A stretch of DNA of 64,000 nucleotides from CATQHW01 sp965215345 (GTDB lineage Bacteria > Spirochaetota > Spirochaetia > SZUA-6 > Bin103): contig CBDCDL010000002.1 in the NCBI GenBank assembly GCA_965215345.1, positions 1,798,001-1,862,000 on the forward strand, given 5' to 3'. Shown piece after piece: positions 11,501 through 19,503 of the stretch (the stretch's first letter is position 1; each line of letters starts with the position of its first letter). The translations under genes were made by a program, and so were the position numbers. Below the pieces are notes generated by a model. That model was not told the origin of the DNA. It did not search any database and saw only the letters and a list, made by a program, of their open reading frames with translations.

Positions 11501-13918
11501 GGCGAACAGCTCGTCGTCCGCGGCCAGGTCGTCGAGGCCGAGGTACTCCACCCGGACCATGTCGAGCTGCTCCAGGTTCGGGTTGGTGTAACGCCAGCCG
11601 CGCCGCTGATCGAACCACACGCGATAGGCGAGCACCTGCCGGAGCGTGCCCTCGGCCTCCTGCAGGTTGAAGCCGCGCAGCGCGGGCTCCAGCAGCCACT
11701 CGGCGCGGATCTGCGCGTCCGACCGGTCGAAGCCCAGCGTGCGCTGCACGGCGACGCCCAGCGCGTCGCTGCGGAGCCCGTTCGAGCCGGCGTCGTGCAG
11801 CGCCCCGAGGAACCCCGCGCGCACGAGGCTGACGAACAGGAAGTCGTTGAAGTGGCCGGCCTGCAGGGCGGCGTCCTGGCGGTTGTCGGTGAAGCCGAGC
11901 AGCTTGCGCGTGTAGCGGTCCATCTCCGACTCGGCGCCGTGCATCCAGCGCAGCGTGCTGGCGACGAGTACGGTGGTCGCCGAGCTGCGCCCCTCCGCCG
12001 ACAGCGAGGCCAGGCGCGTGCGGTCGCGCGCCGCACCGCCCTGAGTGCTTCCGCAGCGCAGGCACAGTCGGAACCTGCCGGGCAGGAACCACGCCGTCGT
12101 TCCCGCGCCGACGTGCCCGTCGGGCGCGACCAGGAAGCGCCGCGCACGCGCGTCGCGGTAGTACTTCTTGAGCCGCGGGCTGCCGCCGGCGTCGAACTCC
12201 AGCCAGGTCTCCGGGTAGTCGTCATCGCGGTCGGCGAACGTGAAGTCGGGATCGTCGGGCGGGTGCGGCGTCAGGAAGCCGAACAACTCGTCCTCGGGCT
12301 GCGCCTCGTCGGCCTCGTCCTGCCGGGTCGGTGGGGCGTCGTCGATGTCGCGCGCGAGGAACACCTCCTCGCCCTCCTGCTCAGCGAGGCGCACGGGGTG
12401 ATACTCGTGCCCGCACTCGCGACAGAAGTGCACGGCGTAGAGACGCTTGGCGGCGTGGCCGGGGAGAAACTGCTGGCCATCCACCGTCACCGTGCGCGTG
12501 CCGGGCGGTTCGATCGTCCCGTAGGCGTGGCCGGCGCCCGAGATGAACTGGTGGAGCTTGAACGAGTAGAAGCTGTCCTCGCGTGCCTCGGGGTTCGCGG
12601 TGCGTACCCGCTCGGGGGTGCTCGACACGAGCAGAAGATCGCGCAGCGCCCTGCCGCAGGCGGCTTCAGGTCGACTCGACTCCGCCGCGAGCCGGCCCAC
12701 CGCGTCGGTCACCGTCATCGGCTTCGCCCGCACCCAGCGCTGATCGACCTCCGAGAACGAGATGCCGAGCCGCGTCTCCACCCACACCGCGAGCGGGTGG
12801 GCCCGTAGCGCAGCGTCGGAGAGATCCGGCGCGACGCCGGCATCGATGGCCGTGCCAAGGTCGGGCCGTACCGAATCGGCCGTGGCGGTCGATACCGTGG
12901 TGCGCTCCAGCGTCTCGACGATGACGTTGCTGTCGGCGACGGGGACTCCGAACAACTTCGCGGCCACGCCCGCGACCACCCGGCTCTTGTCCTCCAGCGA
13001 CCCTTCGCTCGCCATCGTGGCCGAAGTGCCGATGCACAGGAGCTTCTCGGGCTGGAGGCGCTCACGGACCCGGCGCACCAGCAGCGCCACGTCCGCACCC
13101 TGGCGGCCGCGGTAGGTGTGCAGCTCGTCAAGGACCAGGAAGCGAAGGCCCGCGCAGTTGCCGATGACGCGGCGGTCGAGCTCCTCCTGCCGCGTCATCA
13201 GGAGTTCCAGCATCATGAAGTTGGTCAGGAGAATGTCCGGGGGCTCGTCCGCAACCCGCCTCCGCTCGTCCCGGTCCTCCTGGCCCGTGTAGCGCGCGAA
13301 CGTGATCGGCCGTTCTCCGGGCACCTGATCGATGAACTTGCTCAGTTCCTCCATCTGCGAGTTCGCCAGCGCGTTCATCGGGTACACGACGATCGCGCGC
13401 GTGCGCCGCTGGGCGGTCGTCTGCCGTGCGGCCAGCACGTGGCTGACGATGGGAATGAAGAAGCAGAGCGACTTCCCGGATCCCGTCCCGGTCGTCACCA
13501 CGAAGCTCTCGCCCTCGGCGGCGAGCGCGATCGCCTGTTCCTGGTGCTTGTAGAGGATCAGCGGCCGACCGTCCGCGCGGAAGATGTCAGCACAGCCGGG
13601 GTGGACGACGCCGTTCGCAACCAGCGTACCGACGTCCGTCGAGCGCTTGTAGCTGGGGTTGATCTGGATCAGCGGCTCGGGCCAGTAGCGATGCTCCGCG
13701 TAGATCGCCGCAACCTGCTCGCGGATGTCCGCAGCGTGAATCGCCGTGAACGAAGTGGCGAAGCGCCGGTACTCTTCGACCACGCTGTCGCGAAGGGCAA
13801 AGACGTCGAGCGCCGGTGCGCTGCCGGCATTCGCTCCGTCCGAGCTCGGACTTCGTGAGTCGATCCGTGTCCTCACCGAGTCTGCATCTCCTGACGTGCA
13901 ATCGTGCCACGCAAGCAC
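8540..13918 (-). CDS. giant DEAD-box helicase with C-terminal DUF1998 (DrmA-DrmB fusion-like / DruE-like)
   Basis: The protein has 1792 residues. Walker A is TTGTGSGKS (142-150), DELH is at 264-267, and TSATMAS follows. The second lobe carries FCSPTMELGVDIAAL and RGGRAGRSGQAAL. The C-terminal part has a zinc-finger-like CADCG...CHSCG pair and the DUF1998 signature CYRCLMSYYNQPDHENLDR. In DISARM these two halves are normally separate proteins, DrmA (helicase) and DrmB (DUF1998). Druantia DruE and MrfA-type repair helicases carry both in one chain. The SNF2 and methylase genes directly downstream favour a DISARM-type role. The GTG at 13918 is the longest start. Another GTG at 13876 sits 11 nt after AGGAG and is equally possible; conserved sequence begins only around residue 38. 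Confidence 0.85.
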   Translation of the reverse strand: MLAWHDCTSGDADSVRTRIDSRSPSSDGANAGSAPALDVFALRDSVVEEYRRFATSFTAIHAADIREQVAAIYAEHRYWPEPLIQINPSYKRSTDVGTLVANGVVHPGCADIFRADGRPLILYKHQEQAIALAAEGESFVVTTGTGSGKSLCFFIPIVSHVLAARQTTAQRRTRAIVVYPMNALANSQMEELSKFIDQVPGERPITFARYTGQEDRDERRRVADEPPDILLTNFMMLELLMTRQEELDRRVIGNCAGLRFLVLDELHTYRGRQGADVALLVRRVRERLQPEKLLCIGTSATMASEGSLEDKSRVVAGVAAKLFGVPVADSNVIVETLERTTVSTATADSVRPDLGTAIDAGVAPDLSDAALRAHPLAVWVETRLGISFSEVDQRWVRAKPMTVTDAVGRLAAESSRPEAACGRALRDLLLVSSTPERVRTANPEAREDSFYSFKLHQFISGAGHAYGTIEPPGTRTVTVDGQQFLPGHAAKRLYAVHFCRECGHEYHPVRLAEQEGEEVFLARDIDDAPPTRQDEADEAQPEDELFGFLTPHPPDDPDFTFADRDDDYPETWLEFDAGGSPRLKKYYRDARARRFLVAPDGHVGAGTTAWFLPGRFRLCLRCGSTQGGAARDRTRLASLSAEGRSSATTVLVASTLRWMHGAESEMDRYTRKLLGFTDNRQDAALQAGHFNDFLFVSLVRAGFLGALHDAGSNGLRSDALGVAVQRTLGFDRSDAQIRAEWLLEPALRGFNLQEAEGTLRQVLAYRVWFDQRRGWRYTNPNLEQLDMVRVEYLGLDDLAADDELFADSHRLLQQAGHAVRTEVYRELLDHMRKWMAIRSQVLDAAVIEQLVAKSHSRIRAPWGLRDDENPRGARWLMVVAPTRRASTLRDTDLIVRGGSRSGLGRTLRSTTLWGGDASIRDLKSKEFDRLVADLLRAAATHGLVSEEGTPFDQPGWRLNDACVLFRSGDESAPGGDSRHNAFFRDLYDNLATMLRAPMHPLFGFEAREHTAQVDPDNREIREQRFRFGKRERDELAADEQRLREAGEANRFLPVLFCSPTMELGVDIAALNAVHLRNVPPTPANYAQRGGRAGRSGQAALVITYASSQSPHDQHFFHDPKEMVHGEVRAPVLELANRDLLDSHLQAVWLSCVDQPLDPCIAELLALEDASRPLDPDLQAALQESRVADRAGERIRRVLDLVADDLTPETAPWYPGRDAYADTVAASAAERFDGAFHRWRDLFAAAEEQRDAARRTMDDYSTPYREKRAAQTRHAQAVDQLTLLQRGTSALSSDFYTYRYLATEGFLPGYNFPRLPLLAYVPAGRDGRGRQTYLQRPRFLALAEFGPRSLVYHEGRAHRVVRALLALGHRESATADAHLPTTAVRVCADCGAGHFGDDRSTCHSCGASLGSAEVVGNTYRIENVATQPAEQITANDEERQRQGFDLQTTFEWAIRDQEIDVRRATARDEEGEIVRLAYGAGATITRLNKGLRRRADKKVLGFRIDPVSGYWAKNEDDTDEKPLDPTASPRQWIVPSVQDRRNALLFQPAGDDLSEVTMATVQHAILRGIEAVFQLEEGEMLAEPMPTREVRNGFLLYEATEGGAGVLTRLVSQENSLAAVGRTALCIMHLAAGEDPLPESAAGLSDHGEACVAACYRCLMSYYNQPDHENLDRRDEDARALLLRLARAHTVVGADQPSQGPQPVDGEDAGEGRWLAEALRRGMPAPDPKPLAAGDRSVRCVWRTHYVAAVIGDAAGPALQALDDLGFEVVRFDDPTSWNAAFARLAAALGQAP

Positions 13919-14171
13919 CCGGCTGAGCGAGGCTGAGGTCCGTCGAGCCCCTCAGACGACCGATCGTCACTTCGCATCGGCGTCAAGCAGAGCGCTCGCG
14001 CAACATCCTGCTTTTGTCCATTTCGTCCATCCTCGAAAAGCACCTGCCAGCGCGCCGCCCACGAGGACGAACCGGGACTGAGGAGGAGCTTCGACCTGTG
14101 AGTTGTTGTTTGGTGTCCTGAGTCGGGAGTTCACGGTAGAGTAGGCAGGCCTTGAGGGAGGCGAGGGTCGA

Positions 14172-15701
14172 TCAATCGATCCAGTCTCTGCGGAAGTAGT
14201 GTTCGTCGAGAGTGTCCAAGATTGGCTTATGAGCTGCCTTCTTTGCATATTCTCTAATGTCGGAGCCGTTACGCCACTTGATCACTACCTTACTCCGACG
14301 CGTTTGTTCGTCTCGAAGTATCTGAAGAGCTTCCTCATCGAAATCTCCATTCGTCCACAGCTCGAATCCTAACCTGCAACCTCGGAAGCGCTCCTGCGCG
14401 CGATGATAGCGTTTGATGAGGTCGATTCGACTAATCCACTTCGTGACAACTTCCGAGCCAATGAGGCTCTTGGGATTCTGCGCCTTGCACTCGTAGAACC
14501 AGCATTCCCGTCGCTCTTTCACGAGCCTGACGTCAATCTCTGTTTGCTCCTGTGTCTTGTGGTCGCGGACTTGCACACCGATGTCTATGGACGCGCATTC
14601 CACCTCGCGAACAAGGAAGCCGACAATCATCTCGAATAGCGCGCCTCGCAAATTCCCTGCCGCGCCCTCAATTGCTTGTAGTTTCCTGAGGAGCTCAATC
14701 ACTCGATCGGGATCGCGGGCTGCCACGGCTGCGGCTTGGGCGAGAGTCCGAATCAAAGACTTCATCGCATCCGCTACAGCTTCACCGAACAGATTCCGTG
14801 TAGTAGCCATGACGACACCAGATTGCCGTCCCGCACGTAATGCCTCTGGCGTATAGCTTTCCGCCAGCAGGACCGGGATAAAGGGGACTATCTTGCGCAT
14901 GGTCTTCAACACTTGTACCTTCCTCAAGAAGTACTGGATGTGTACGGTGTCGAGTATCCCCGTGCAGAAGACATCAGCTACGAAGAATCCAGGTTTTGGA
15001 TTCTTCGTGTCGCGGGCTTCGGTGGCGAGAGGCAGCAGATAGCTCGGCCCGCGGAGGTCCCAATGGAAGCTGCCAAACTCGGGAGCTTTGCCGTCGTTCC
15101 GAATGTCTATAGCGTTGTAGCTTGCAAATCCGAGTTTGCGCACCCACTCGCGCAGGCCATCCATGAGCACTTCCTCGGCAAGAGTGCGTGCACGGAACTG
15201 GCTTGCGTCGTCAGGTTCGAAAACGTCGCGGATTCTGACGCACTCTCCCATGTCTCCAATCGCAACGGTTTCTACAAGTCCTACGCTGAGAAGGTTTTCC
15301 AGAAGCCGTGATTGGGGGACGTGTTTCCTTAAAGCCCGGGGTGAGCCGGTTGTGACATTGAAACTGGACGTCTGAGCGACTCCACCACGGGCGATAAGGC
15401 CGTCGAGCGCGATGGCATACACCGAGTTGGAATCGCGTAGCGCCCGGATGAGAGCTTCCCAGAATGCTTCGGATTGCTTGTGGTGATTCAAGTAGAGGAA
15501 GGCTTCGTTCTTGGGCAAGAGCGAAACGGGGAGTTTGGCTACCGGTGGACGTGCGCGGGAGAGCCGCTGTCTGGCGGCCTCGGGCGAGATGGCGTGCGCG
15601 TCGGCCAGCTGCGCGGCGAGTTTCGATGCCCTCAGGGGGCCGGACTTGAGTAGAAGGGCATGCACGGGGCAACGTGGCGTCACACTCCTCAATATATACA
15701 T
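14172..15701 (-). CDS. helix-turn-helix plus PD-(D/E)XK-type nuclease, first gene of the defence island
   Basis: The protein has 509 residues and belongs to no family I can name. Residues about 22-50 (ASKLAAQLADAHAISPEAARQRLSRA) look like a winged helix. Residues about 355-410 contain GALFEMIVGFL, TEIDVRLVK and WFYECKAQN. These place E, D and E-x-K in the order and spacing of a PD-(D/E)XK nuclease core. The middle segment is unassigned. It lies 253 bp upstream of the giant helicase on the same strand, so it may be the effector or the regulator of that system. The start is uncertain. ATG at 15701 is the longest, but GTG at about 15682 (TPRCPVHALLLK) is plausible. Codon use is less GC-biased than in the helicase genes, which suggests separate acquisition. 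Confidence 0.6.
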   Translation of the reverse strand: MYILRSVTPRCPVHALLLKSGPLRASKLAAQLADAHAISPEAARQRLSRARPPVAKLPVSLLPKNEAFLYLNHHKQSEAFWEALIRALRDSNSVYAIALDGLIARGGVAQTSSFNVTTGSPRALRKHVPQSRLLENLLSVGLVETVAIGDMGECVRIRDVFEPDDASQFRARTLAEEVLMDGLREWVRKLGFASYNAIDIRNDGKAPEFGSFHWDLRGPSYLLPLATEARDTKNPKPGFFVADVFCTGILDTVHIQYFLRKVQVLKTMRKIVPFIPVLLAESYTPEALRAGRQSGVVMATTRNLFGEAVADAMKSLIRTLAQAAAVAARDPDRVIELLRKLQAIEGAAGNLRGALFEMIVGFLVREVECASIDIGVQVRDHKTQEQTEIDVRLVKERRECWFYECKAQNPKSLIGSEVVTKWISRIDLIKRYHRAQERFRGCRLGFELWTNGDFDEEALQILRDEQTRRSKVVIKWRNGSDIREYAKKAAHKPILDTLDEHYFRRDWID

Positions 15702-16124
15702 GATCTACGTACAGTCGGCATTGCCAGTTCCGGGTAGTCGTCAAATGGTTTGGCTGTAAGATGATACGTGGAAGCGTCTGACGACACATTGTCACAGAGG
15801 GAGTCATTCGCCGATTCGAGGTGGCCTTCGCGAGGCAGGATCGAACCGTTCGCCGGCGGTCTGGACCGAATGTCCGATGATCGCTGGGCTTACGTGGCGT
15901 CGTGCCTGTTCCGAAGTCGGCTTGGTCGGCCAAGGTTCGCCAGCCACGGCGGGCGCCGTCAACAGCCCACTCCTGCGCGCCGCCGAGAGCTGCCCCTGTC
16001 GCGAGGGTGTGATGCCGGCACTGGACGAGCATCGGCCTCCGAGAGGCCGACTCGATCGAGCCTCCGGTCCTCGTCGTCATTCAGGATACCGATACTAATT
16101 CAGCAAAGGCGGTAACGGAGACGC
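15702..16124. other. intergenic stretch, no supported gene
   Basis: These 423 bp separate the nuclease gene from the SDR gene, both on the minus strand. Open frames here show no recognisable protein. The only structure seen is a short hairpin with stem TCGGCCTC (16032-16039) and GAGGCCGA (16043-16050) and a 3-nt loop, 75 bp downstream of the SDR stop. No T-run follows it on either strand. It could be a weak or factor-assisted terminator. Confidence 0.5.
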
Positions 16125-16862
16125 CTACTCCCAGTGCCTGATCATCTCGATCTCTGGACTCGAGGTGGTATAGAGCGGAAGCTCCGGAGTGTGGACCTTG
16201 GACGACTGGGTGACGGCAAGCAGGATCAAGTCGGCCACGTCTCCCGGTTGCCCGAGCTGCGACACCTCGTCCCGATGGTGGTCGCGGCGCATCTTCGTGT
16301 CCATCGGACCCGGCTCCACGAGGGTGGCCTTCACGCCGTGCGGGCGCCCCTCCAGCCCGGTGATGCCGGTGAATCCTCGCACGCCGAACTTGGCAGCGCC
16401 GTAGGTGCCGTAATTGGCTACCGGGTACCTGCCGGCAAGCGAGGAGACGTTGACGATGTGGCCGCGGCCGCGCTCGCACATGTGACTGAACACCGCCTGG
16501 GTGCACAGGAACACCGCCTTGAGGTTGACGGCGATGTTGCGGTCCCAGAGTTCCTCGGTGATGTTCGGTATCGGTGAGGTGCCGGCCACGCCGGCGTTGT
16601 TGACCAGGATGTCGACCTTGCCGAAGCGGTCGATGGTGTGCGCTACCATCGCCTGCACCGCCGCGTGGTCGGCGACGTCCGTGGGGACGGCGAGTGCCTC
16701 GCGGCCGAGCGCGCGAACCTCTTCGGCCACGGCCTCGATCTCCGCGGCGGTCCGGGCCGCCAGCGTTACGCCGGCCCCTTCGCGGGCCAGCGCCAGTGCG
16801 GTCGCCCGGCCGATGCCGCGGCCGGCGCCGGTGACGATGGCGGTCTGGTTCTGCAGTCTCAT
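16125..16862 (-). CDS. short-chain dehydrogenase/reductase (SDR)
   Basis: The protein has 245 residues, a normal classical SDR length. The cofactor motif TGAGRGIG is at residues 12-19. NNAG follows near residue 90, then a catalytic Ser in NVSSLAG and the YGAAK form of the active-site YxxxK. ATG at 16862 is preferred over an in-frame ATG 32 codons upstream, because MRLQNQTAIVTG is the conserved N-terminus and GGGAG precedes it by 9 nt. The substrate cannot be read from the sequence. Basic residues after the first strand suggest NADP(H) preference, but weakly. It has no obvious operon partner. Confidence 0.88.
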   Translation of the reverse strand: MRLQNQTAIVTGAGRGIGRATALALAREGAGVTLAARTAAEIEAVAEEVRALGREALAVPTDVADHAAVQAMVAHTIDRFGKVDILVNNAGVAGTSPIPNITEELWDRNIAVNLKAVFLCTQAVFSHMCERGRGHIVNVSSLAGRYPVANYGTYGAAKFGVRGFTGITGLEGRPHGVKATLVEPGPMDTKMRRDHHRDEVSQLGQPGDVADLILLAVTQSSKVHTPELPLYTTSSPEIEMIRHWE

Positions 16863-17053
16863 GCGTTGGCTCCCTGTATCGGACCTGCGCTTCTTGCCGC
16901 TCACTTCGCGGCCCTGGAACGGCTTCCACGCCGCATCGGCCGCCGCCTGGCGTTCCAACTCGCCGCGCCATCCTACAACGTTCCCCGCCTTGATCCGACC
17001 GATGTCGACGGCATGTTACCGTCATCCAGAAGTAGTGCGTAAACTCACTACTC

Positions 17054-17263
17054 GTGAACTCACTCGAGATGCAGGCAGTATTCGAGGCTGCCGTTCGCCT
17101 GCAGGAACTGGTGCCCGACGCGGTCCTGGTCGGAGGCACGGCGGCGGCACACCACGCCGGCCACCGGGTGTCACTCGATGACGATCACGTCGTGGACTGG
17201 TGCCGCCGAATCGCGGTCGGTGTCCTCGATCGGCTCGCCCAACCACCGCAGGATGCCCAATGA
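17054..17263 (+). pseudogene. N-terminal remnant of an AbiEii-like nucleotidyltransferase toxin
   Basis: The first 45 residues (LQELVPDAVLVGGTAAAHHAG, then RVSLDDDHVV) match the start of AbiEii/AbiGii-type nucleotidyltransferase toxins. The VGGTA motif is the helix-capping glycine motif of the fold. After that the frame drifts and stops at residue 69, so the catalytic domain is absent. Its stop overlaps the ATG of the next gene as ATGA. The pairing with a downstream HTH gene is what one expects of a toxin-antitoxin module. The toxin half is dead. Confidence 0.6.
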
Positions 17264-17837
17264 TTCACCGTCATTGCGAGCTGCCCGCGGACGTGCCCGC
17301 GGAAGAGTTGCCGCTGGTCGCGATCGCGGACATCCTGGATCGTGGCGACCTGGAGGACTGGCAGCCGCTGGCCAGAGCCATCCGTGGCGACCCATTCGGC
17401 CGTCTCGCAACGGCGGTGGTGCGCCTCGTCGACGCCTACCCGCGTTACGGCACCTCGCCGTTGTGGCGTGCATGGATCGACCGCTGTCGGGTACGCGCAG
17501 AGGCAGCGCCGGCCGTGGAGCACATTGCCCGTACCGCGCAGCCGGTCACCTTGGCGGCGCTGCGACGCGAACACGGCCTTACCCAAGAGAGCAGGTCGCT
17601 CGCCGCCTGCGGATGACGCAGTCGGACGTGTCCAAGCTGGAACGGCGGACGAACGCTCGCCTGTCGACCCTCCAGGCATATGTGCATGCCCTTGGGGGCC
17701 GCTTGCTCGTCACCTTCGTCAACGGTGAGAAGACCTGCGAGATCCGGCTCACGACGGGACCGCACGGAGACCCCTCTCAGCGGAACTCGGCGTCCAGGAT
17801 GGCTTGCGCCTCGCCGCCGGGGACGTACAGGAAGTAG
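17260..17837 (+). pseudogene. XRE-type HTH antitoxin, broken by a 2-nt duplication
   Basis: It starts MIHRHCELPADVPAEELP, coupled by ATGA to the toxin remnant. The first frame runs to 17616. Its last residues LRREHGLTQES mark the start of the helix-turn-helix. The HTH continues in another frame as EQVARRLRMTQSDVSKLERR, then LSTLQAYVHALGGRLLVTF. Removing one AG from the repeated AGAG near 17588-17592 joins the two cleanly as LTQEQVARR. The gene was therefore a normal antitoxin of about 165 residues and has been inactivated by a dinucleotide slip. Its tail runs into the duplicated cupin segment at 17777. Confidence 0.65.
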
Positions 17838-17895
17838 AGGTTGACCGGTTCGTCGGCCGGTGTTGATGAACTGGTGGAAGGTGCCGGGCAAGGCA
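17777..17895 (-). repeat. duplicated, degenerate 3' end of the cupin gene
   Basis: About 119 bp from 17777 align with the 3' end of the cupin gene that begins at 18281, including the shared C-terminal residues LYFLYVP and GEAQAILDAEFR. One extra base near 17851-17855 shifts the frame, and the similarity ends near the GTFHQFINTG motif. No start or cupin metal motif is present, so it is not a gene. It probably arose by a local duplication or recombination about 500 bp apart in direct orientation. Confidence 0.85.
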
Positions 17896-17917
17896 AACCG
17901 CAGGGAGGCTCGGGAGT

Positions 17918-18253
17918 ATGAGCAGAACACGCGTGAGGGTTGATCCGGACGATCGGCGAAGCTTTCCTCCGGGACGGGTCGATCACGCGGTGCTCGATCG
18001 AGCGACGGAGGCTGACCTCGCGGCGCAGCAACGCCATGACGACGCCGAGGCGATGAAGGACATGGCGCAATACGCGCGCCGGGTTCGGCGGCGTCTCGGG
18101 CTGACGCAGGTCGAGTTCGCGCGGCGCATCGACGTTCCGCGCGAGACGATCCGCAACTGGGAGCAGGGCAAGCGCTGCCCGACGGGAGCCGCCAAGGCGC
18201 TGCTTCGGGTTCTCGACAGGGCGCCCGAGACCGCTCTGCGCGTGCTGACGTGA
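17918..18253 (+). CDS. XRE-family HTH antitoxin-like regulator (HigA/NadS type)
   Basis: The protein has 111 residues. A helix-turn-helix occupies residues about 57-95 (RRLGLTQVEFARRIDVPRET, then IRNWEQGKR). The tail AAKALLRVLDRAPETALRVL is typical of orphan HigA/NadS-like antitoxins of RelE-type modules. GGGAG lies 7-11 nt upstream of the ATG. No toxin gene is present on either side; its neighbours are a broken antitoxin and a cupin tail copy. It may be an orphan left after toxin loss, or a stand-alone repressor. Confidence 0.75.
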   Translation: MSRTRVRVDPDDRRSFPPGRVDHAVLDRATEADLAAQQRHDDAEAMKDMAQYARRVRRRLGLTQVEFARRIDVPRETIRNWEQGKRCPTGAAKALLRVLDRAPETALRVLT

Positions 18254-18280
18254 GACGCGGCGCGAGTCGAGTGCTCGCGC

Positions 18281-18670
18281 TCAGCGGAACTCGGCGTCCA
18301 GGATGGCTTGTGCCTCGCCGGCGGGGACGTACAGGAAGTAGAGCTTGACCGGTTCGTCGCCGGTGTTGATGAACTGGTGGAAGGTGCCGGGCGGGGTGTA
18401 GACGACGGTGCCGGGGCCGGTGGGGTACTCGCGGTCGCCGACGATGGCGCGGCCGCGGCCGGCGAAGAACAGCCACACCTCGGCGGCGTGCGGATGGTCG
18501 TGACGGGTACCCTCGCCGTGCGGGGGGACCTCGGTGATGCCGACCGAGAAGTCCTCCAGCCCGTCCTGCAACAGCGGCGACAGCAGGACCTTCACGGTGC
18601 GGACGGCCGGCGCCGGCGTGGTCAGGCCGACGCCCTGGCCGATGTCGGTGACGATCGGCTGCTCGGCCAT
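18281..18670 (-). CDS. small cupin-domain protein
   Basis: The protein has 129 residues forming a single cupin barrel. The first metal motif reads GTRHDHPHAAEVW and the second PPGTFHQFINTG. The His residues and Glu would bind one divalent metal. The family includes isomerases, dioxygenases and sugar-binding proteins, so the reaction is not predictable. It begins 1 bp before the stop of the phytanoyl-CoA dioxygenase gene, on the same strand. The two were one operon before the dioxygenase was cut by IS66, so a shared oxygenase-related pathway is plausible. A copy of its tail lies at 17777. Confidence 0.85.
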   Translation of the reverse strand: MAEQPIVTDIGQGVGLTTPAPAVRTVKVLLSPLLQDGLEDFSVGITEVPPHGEGTRHDHPHAAEVWLFFAGRGRAIVGDREYPTGPGTVVYTPPGTFHQFINTGDEPVKLYFLYVPAGEAQAILDAEFR

Positions 18671-18671
18671 C

Positions 18672-19431
18672 CTACGACGGTCCTTCGGACGGGCCGTCCG
18701 GGATCGTGACCTGCGTGAACGCGAAGTTCGGACCCTTCGTATGGCTGACGCCCAGGCCGGTGCCCCAATCGTAGGGAGGGCCGCCGGCGCGCGCCTCGGC
18801 CCACGCCTTCAGCGGGACGGTGTCCCAGTCGTCGCTGAACCAGTACTGGGAGCTGGGGTTGTTGGCCGGGTCGCTGCCGAGTGGATGGCTCAGGTTCCCC
18901 ATCGCCCCCAGGAGCTGCCGGCGTACCGGTGAGCTGCGCGCGATGAGCTCGGCGTCCTGCTCCAGGTGACCGCTCGGGCGCACCCAGCGCGGCGTGTAGC
19001 TCACGTAGATCGCCTTGCGCTCGGTCTGCGACAGGTTGGGCGTCACGCTGTGCAGCAGGGTCGGCCGCCACAGCATCACGCTGCCGGCCGGCACCTTCAC
19101 GGCGACGATGTCGGCCGGGTCCAGCCAGTGCTCGAAGGTCGCGCGCTGCTCGCGTGACCACCGGTAGCTGCCGGGGACCACCAGGATGGTGCTGTGGCCC
19201 GGCTCGGTGTGGTCGGAGATGTACCAGCCGACCTTGAAGTCCAACAGCGGCAGCGTGCCGTCCACGGTGGTCCCGCAGAACTCCTCCTCGTAATCGAAGT
19301 GCCAGCCGAGCGATAGGATGTCGGGATCGCTTTCGGCCGGCTTGGGCGGCTCGCACTGCGTGACGCTGTCGCGGTTGTGGATGTTCCAGCCGTAGGCATC
19401 GACCACCAGCTCCAGGATCGCGGGATGGTCC
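18672..19431 (-). pseudogene. phytanoyl-CoA dioxygenase family protein, 3' part (split by IS66)
   Basis: This is the C-terminal two-thirds of an Fe(II)/2-oxoglutarate oxygenase. The iron-binding His and Asp are in LGWHFDYEE, and the distal His is in MLWRPTLLHSVTP. It reads back to the IS66 left end at 19432 with no break. Joined to the segment 21880-22102 across one copy of the 8-bp target duplication, the sequence reads LLDLMDHPAILELVVDAYGW without loss. The gene was therefore intact before insertion. An internal start such as GTG or ATG near 19406 could yield only a truncated protein lacking the N-terminal strands. Confidence 0.9.
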
Positions 19432-19503
19432 GTAAGCGTCCGCTGAACCCCACCTTACGAGAAGGATAGGAACGGGCGATCGTCCCGGTAGGAGGGACGA
19501 ACG

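Noticed and set aside
8687..12808. A 1373-residue plus-strand open frame opposite the giant helicase
   Set aside because: Same reason: it is the antisense of an obvious helicase gene, with no recognisable motif.
15211..16080. Minus-strand open frame upstream of the nuclease gene
   Set aside because: No family resemblance, biased composition, and overlap with the better supported nuclease frame.
17445..18476. Long minus-strand frame spanning both cupin tails
   Set aside because: It joins the degenerate copy, antisense of an HTH gene and the cupin out of frame; it is not a gene.
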